Shown here piece by piece: positions 61,803-64,000 of a stretch of 64,000 nt of DNA (position 1 is its first letter; each line of letters starts with the position of its first letter). A model generated the notes under the pieces. That model was not told the DNA's origin and made no database searches. It saw only the letters and a program-made list of their open reading frames with translations. Both the position numbers and the translations under genes were made by a program. Origin of the DNA: Rhodococcus erythropolis NBRC 15567. Its GTDB lineage: Bacteria; Actinomycetota; Actinomycetes; Mycobacteriales; Mycobacteriaceae. The DNA lies in assembly GCF_001552595.1 (NCBI RefSeq), contig NZ_BCRM01000013.1:26018-90017 (forward strand). Direction: 5' to 3'.

Positions 61803-62453
61803 ATGTTCATTCGTAAAGCTGCGGCCATCGCAGCGATGACCATTGCCGCTACGGGCATCGCTGCAGGTACTTCTTACGCAGCTCCGGAGACGTCACCCGA
61901 CGTTTCGTACACCGCCGAGGTCGTCGACCAGGCTGTTGTCACCACCATCGATGCCGGGGCATTCCGGGTATCGGGTGACGGCACACACGTCGACTTGCAG
62001 AACAGCCAGGGCGCAACTCTCGTGAGCCTGCCGCTCGCGTTCAACCTCGGGGACGTTCAGTTCCCGTTCGACGAGACCATCAGTGAGGACGGCAAGACCC
62101 TCACCCTCAAGCCGAACCTGGACCCGGCCAGCTCCAAGCCGAAGCCGGTCGCTGCCGAGTTCACCCCGGTTGCTTCGCCTGACGAGGATCAGAAGGCAAT
62201 CGAGAAGTTCCAGTCACAGCTCGGGCTTGCCACGCAGATCGGTAGCCTCACCGGCACGATCGTCGGTGCAGTCATCGGTTGCATCGTGGGTCTGCCCGGC
62301 CTGGTTATCGGCTGCCTCCCCGGCATGGTCACCGGTGCCGGTATCGGTGGAGTCGCCGGTACGATCCTCGCCGGCGGCGGAACCGCAATCGTCGCGGGGA
62401 TGGACCTGATCCAGGTCCTGAACGCTCCGGCCGGAACAACTCTCTTCCAGTAA
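61803..62453 (+). CDS. secreted protein with Gly-rich hydrophobic C-terminus
   Basis: This 216-residue protein has a signal peptide (MFIRKAAAIAAMTIAATGIA to SYAAPET, cleavage near residue 27). A beta-rich domain with SYTAEVVDQAVVTTIDAGAF and VDLQNSQGATLVSLPLAF follows. The C-terminal ~80 residues are a Gly-rich hydrophobic stretch (IGSLTGTIVGAVIGCIVGLP, AGIGGVAGTILAGGGTAIV) with two Cys, like glycine-zipper segments. This layout is common in Rhodococcus and Nocardia secreted proteins of unknown function, possibly associated with the mycolate outer membrane. Confidence 0.75.
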   Translation: MFIRKAAAIAAMTIAATGIAAGTSYAAPETSPDVSYTAEVVDQAVVTTIDAGAFRVSGDGTHVDLQNSQGATLVSLPLAFNLGDVQFPFDETISEDGKTLTLKPNLDPASSKPKPVAAEFTPVASPDEDQKAIEKFQSQLGLATQIGSLTGTIVGAVIGCIVGLPGLVIGCLPGMVTGAGIGGVAGTILAGGGTAIVAGMDLIQVLNAPAGTTLFQ

Positions 62454-62487
62454 GCAGCGCTTCCGGTTAGCCGTCACGAACGCCGAA

Positions 62488-62525
62488 ACGGGCGCCACAC
62501 CTTCGAAAGGTGTGGCGCCCGTTTT
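62488..62525. terminator. strong bidirectional hairpin terminator
   Basis: The left arm ACGGGCGCCACACCTT (62488-62503) pairs with AAGGTGTGGCGCCCGT (62507-62522) around a CGA loop, followed by TTTT. The 15-16 bp stem serves the secreted-protein gene and the convergent protease gene (stop 24 bp further on). Confidence 0.92.
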
Positions 62526-62548
62526 GCTGTCTCGGGGAATGCGTGCGA

Positions 62549-63859
62549 TCAGTAGTCGCGAACCTTCAGGCCTGGATTGGCGGCGAGGATGTCGTTGATC
62601 GGCGTCGCGTACTGCGTCGGTGCTTCTTGTCCGAACAACGTCTCGGCCTGAGCGATCTCGCACAGGGGAGAGGTGGCGACGTTGGACGCACTCGTGATGC
62701 CCACTGCCAACGTTCCGGAGACGATGGGGCCACCGCTGTCACCCTGCAGGACGCAGATGTTGGTGGTGAAGCCGTTGTCGAGGGTGTGATCCAAGACCTT
62801 GGCGACGCGGTTGACGCCGGTGACGACGCCGCAGCTGAAGCCGGTGGTCGATCCCGCCTTGCAGACCGGGGCGCCCACAATGGGATCGGCGGTACCGGTG
62901 ATGTTGACCGAACGGTTGAACGGGACCCGCACGCTGTTGTTCTCGAAGCGGTACTTCGCGTTGTCGTCGATGTTGATGATCGAGTAGTCACGCCCGTCGA
63001 AGCTGCTCTTGGCGAAGTATCCGACGCGGGGCCCGGTCTGGTTGTTCACCATCGGGAAGACCTGGCTGGAGTTCGAGGTGCCGGCAGCGGCACGGTTGGG
63101 ATCGCAGTGACCGGCGCTGATGTTGACCGTGCGTCCTGAACCGTCGGTGCCGTTGAAGCCGAATGAACAACGCAGTCCGGTGTTACCGGAGGTCGCGCCG
63201 AAGGCGTCTCCGCCCAGTGCAGCGTCGCCGGTTGCGGATCCGGTTGCGGGAATGAGGTCCGCGACGATCGGGGGAACCAGTAGCGGAGCAGCGGTGTGGA
63301 CGACGGTCCGCTTCAGGAACTCAGGCAATTCGATGCCGGCGGCAGGATCGGCGGTGAGGGCGACTCCGTTGCCGACCACGTCGACGGCGATGCCGCGCAC
63401 GAGGTCTGCGACCTCTGCAGGCTGCGAATCGAGCCAGGTGTTGAGTGCCGAGAGTTGACCTTGCAGAGCCTGCTCGCTCTGCGCGACGTCCTTGACCTCG
63501 AAGCCGGCCTTCTCGGCGGCCTCGCGGGCAGCATCCTTGTCGCGACCGTCAGCGAGAGCGACGATGCCCTTGCCGAGGTCGTCGAGCCACACGCCGGCAA
63601 AAGAGTCGGGAAACTGGACGCGCGCGATGGCGGCGAACTCTGCGAGCTTCTGCGCGAGTTCGGAACGCGAGACGAACTGGTCGGGCGTCAGCGCCAAGTC
63701 GTGCTGTAGGGCTTCGGCGAGTTCGACGGGCAGATGGGCTGCCTGATCGGATACCCCGGATTCATTCGGTTCTGCGTTCGCGACCGCGGTAATCGGTCCG
63801 AGGAGCAGCAGCGCGGCCGAACCGAACACTGCGGCGCGACGTGCGATGGAGCTTCGCAT
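62549..63859 (-). CDS. secreted S1-family serine protease (chymotrypsin-like)
   Basis: Starting at ATG 63859 gives 436 residues. A signal peptide (RRAAVFGSAALLLLGPITAV, cleavage near ANA) is followed by a ~160-residue propeptide-like region resembling alpha-lytic protease pro-domains (LALTPDQFVSRSELAQKLAE). The protease domain has His in VNISAGHCDPN, Asp in DGRDYSIINID and Ser in VLQGDSGGPIVSG, plus Cys pairs for disulfides. It is probably an extracellular protease that matures by pro-region cleavage. Upstream frame extensions to 63943 are not needed. Confidence 0.9.
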   Translation of the reverse strand: MRSSIARRAAVFGSAALLLLGPITAVANAEPNESGVSDQAAHLPVELAEALQHDLALTPDQFVSRSELAQKLAEFAAIARVQFPDSFAGVWLDDLGKGIVALADGRDKDAAREAAEKAGFEVKDVAQSEQALQGQLSALNTWLDSQPAEVADLVRGIAVDVVGNGVALTADPAAGIELPEFLKRTVVHTAAPLLVPPIVADLIPATGSATGDAALGGDAFGATSGNTGLRCSFGFNGTDGSGRTVNISAGHCDPNRAAAGTSNSSQVFPMVNNQTGPRVGYFAKSSFDGRDYSIINIDDNAKYRFENNSVRVPFNRSVNITGTADPIVGAPVCKAGSTTGFSCGVVTGVNRVAKVLDHTLDNGFTTNICVLQGDSGGPIVSGTLAVGITSASNVATSPLCEIAQAETLFGQEAPTQYATPINDILAANPGLKVRDY

Positions 63860-64000
63860 GTGGGCCTTTCCACTTCGTTGACCGCGTACCACCCCCCTGG
63901 GAGCACACGGATACGGCTCACGGACTTGTGGTGAGCCGATCACAGTCGACCATGACTATATGGGTTCGAACGCGCTATTCCCACCCGTTACATGAGCAAA
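63860..64000. promoter_or_regulatory. upstream region of the S1 protease gene
   Basis: This 141-bp region precedes the leftward protease gene. GAAAGG-type ribosome sequence lies just before its ATG (complement of CCTTTC at 63865-63870). No other feature is evident before the window edge. Confidence 0.35.

Noticed and set aside
1..64000. CRISPR arrays, transposases, tRNA or rRNA genes
   Set aside because: No regularly spaced repeats, IS-type ORFs or structural RNA signatures were found on reading the window.

Overview
The window is about 64 kb of high-GC actinobacterial chromosome. GTG and TTG starts are common, and genes are tightly coupled through ATGA and GTGA overlaps. It carries typical mycolata genes: an AspC-like aminotransferase near a large membrane Fe-S reductase (the Rv0337c/Rv0338c pair of Mycobacterium tuberculosis) and a UDP-glucose dehydrogenase (UdgA, Rv0322-like) a few genes upstream. 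Together with the exopolysaccharide genes this suggests Rhodococcus, probably near the R. erythropolis/R. qingshengii group. The organism is inferred from gene content; no search was run. I saw no rRNA, tRNA, CRISPR array, transposase or prophage.

Region 1 (1-5317) is an envelope-stress block. An ECF sigma factor with an Asp23-related partner and a proline-rich ORF is transcribed leftward. Divergently runs an operon of two Asp23/Gls24 proteins, a small Asp23-like protein, a mini J-domain-like protein, a 59-residue DUF2273-like membrane protein, a DUF6286-like membrane protein, an AmaP-like anchor and a 68-residue membrane protein. GlsB-type and CsbD-type stress genes and a perfect hairpin terminator follow.

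Region 2 (5304-17575) has a catalase-like-fold hypothetical gene and then a probable synthase-dependent polysaccharide module: a BcsB-like anchored protein, a GT-C-like membrane protein and a secreted GH5-like hydrolase. GalU, a small HTH regulator and a Wzy/O-antigen-ligase protein come next. A cellulose-synthase-like GT2 and a polytopic partner lie on the opposite strand.

Region 3 (17576-46805) is the heart of the window: two tandem Wzx/Wzy-type exopolysaccharide loci with the same bookends. Locus A (18426-31559) runs from a WbaP-type initiating phosphoglycosyltransferase through two GT4s, two hexapeptide acyltransferases, a flippase and a pyruvyl transferase to gmd, fcl, ugd and a Wzc-like tyrosine kinase. 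Locus B (33181-46309) starts with the paralogous initiator, carries a different core (Wzy, GT4, Wzx, GT2, GT4, WecG) and ends with paralogous gmd, fcl, ugd and kinase. A single LMW tyrosine phosphatase overlaps the second kinase tail to tail. A decayed GNAT pseudogene and short repeats lie between the loci. Gmd and Fcl supply GDP-L-fucose, and GalU plus Ugd supply UDP-glucuronate, so both loci probably make acidic fucose-containing polymers.

Region 4 (46914-64000) holds a third ugd, an Hsp70-like membrane protein, a YibE/F protein, a spacer with two G7-loop hairpins, the aminotransferase, an S9 peptidase, an AbiEi/DUF559-like protein, a two-gene DUF6745 cassette between diverged direct repeats, the Fe-S reductase with its long Ala/Pro/Lys tail, a secreted Gly-rich protein and a secreted S1 serine protease.
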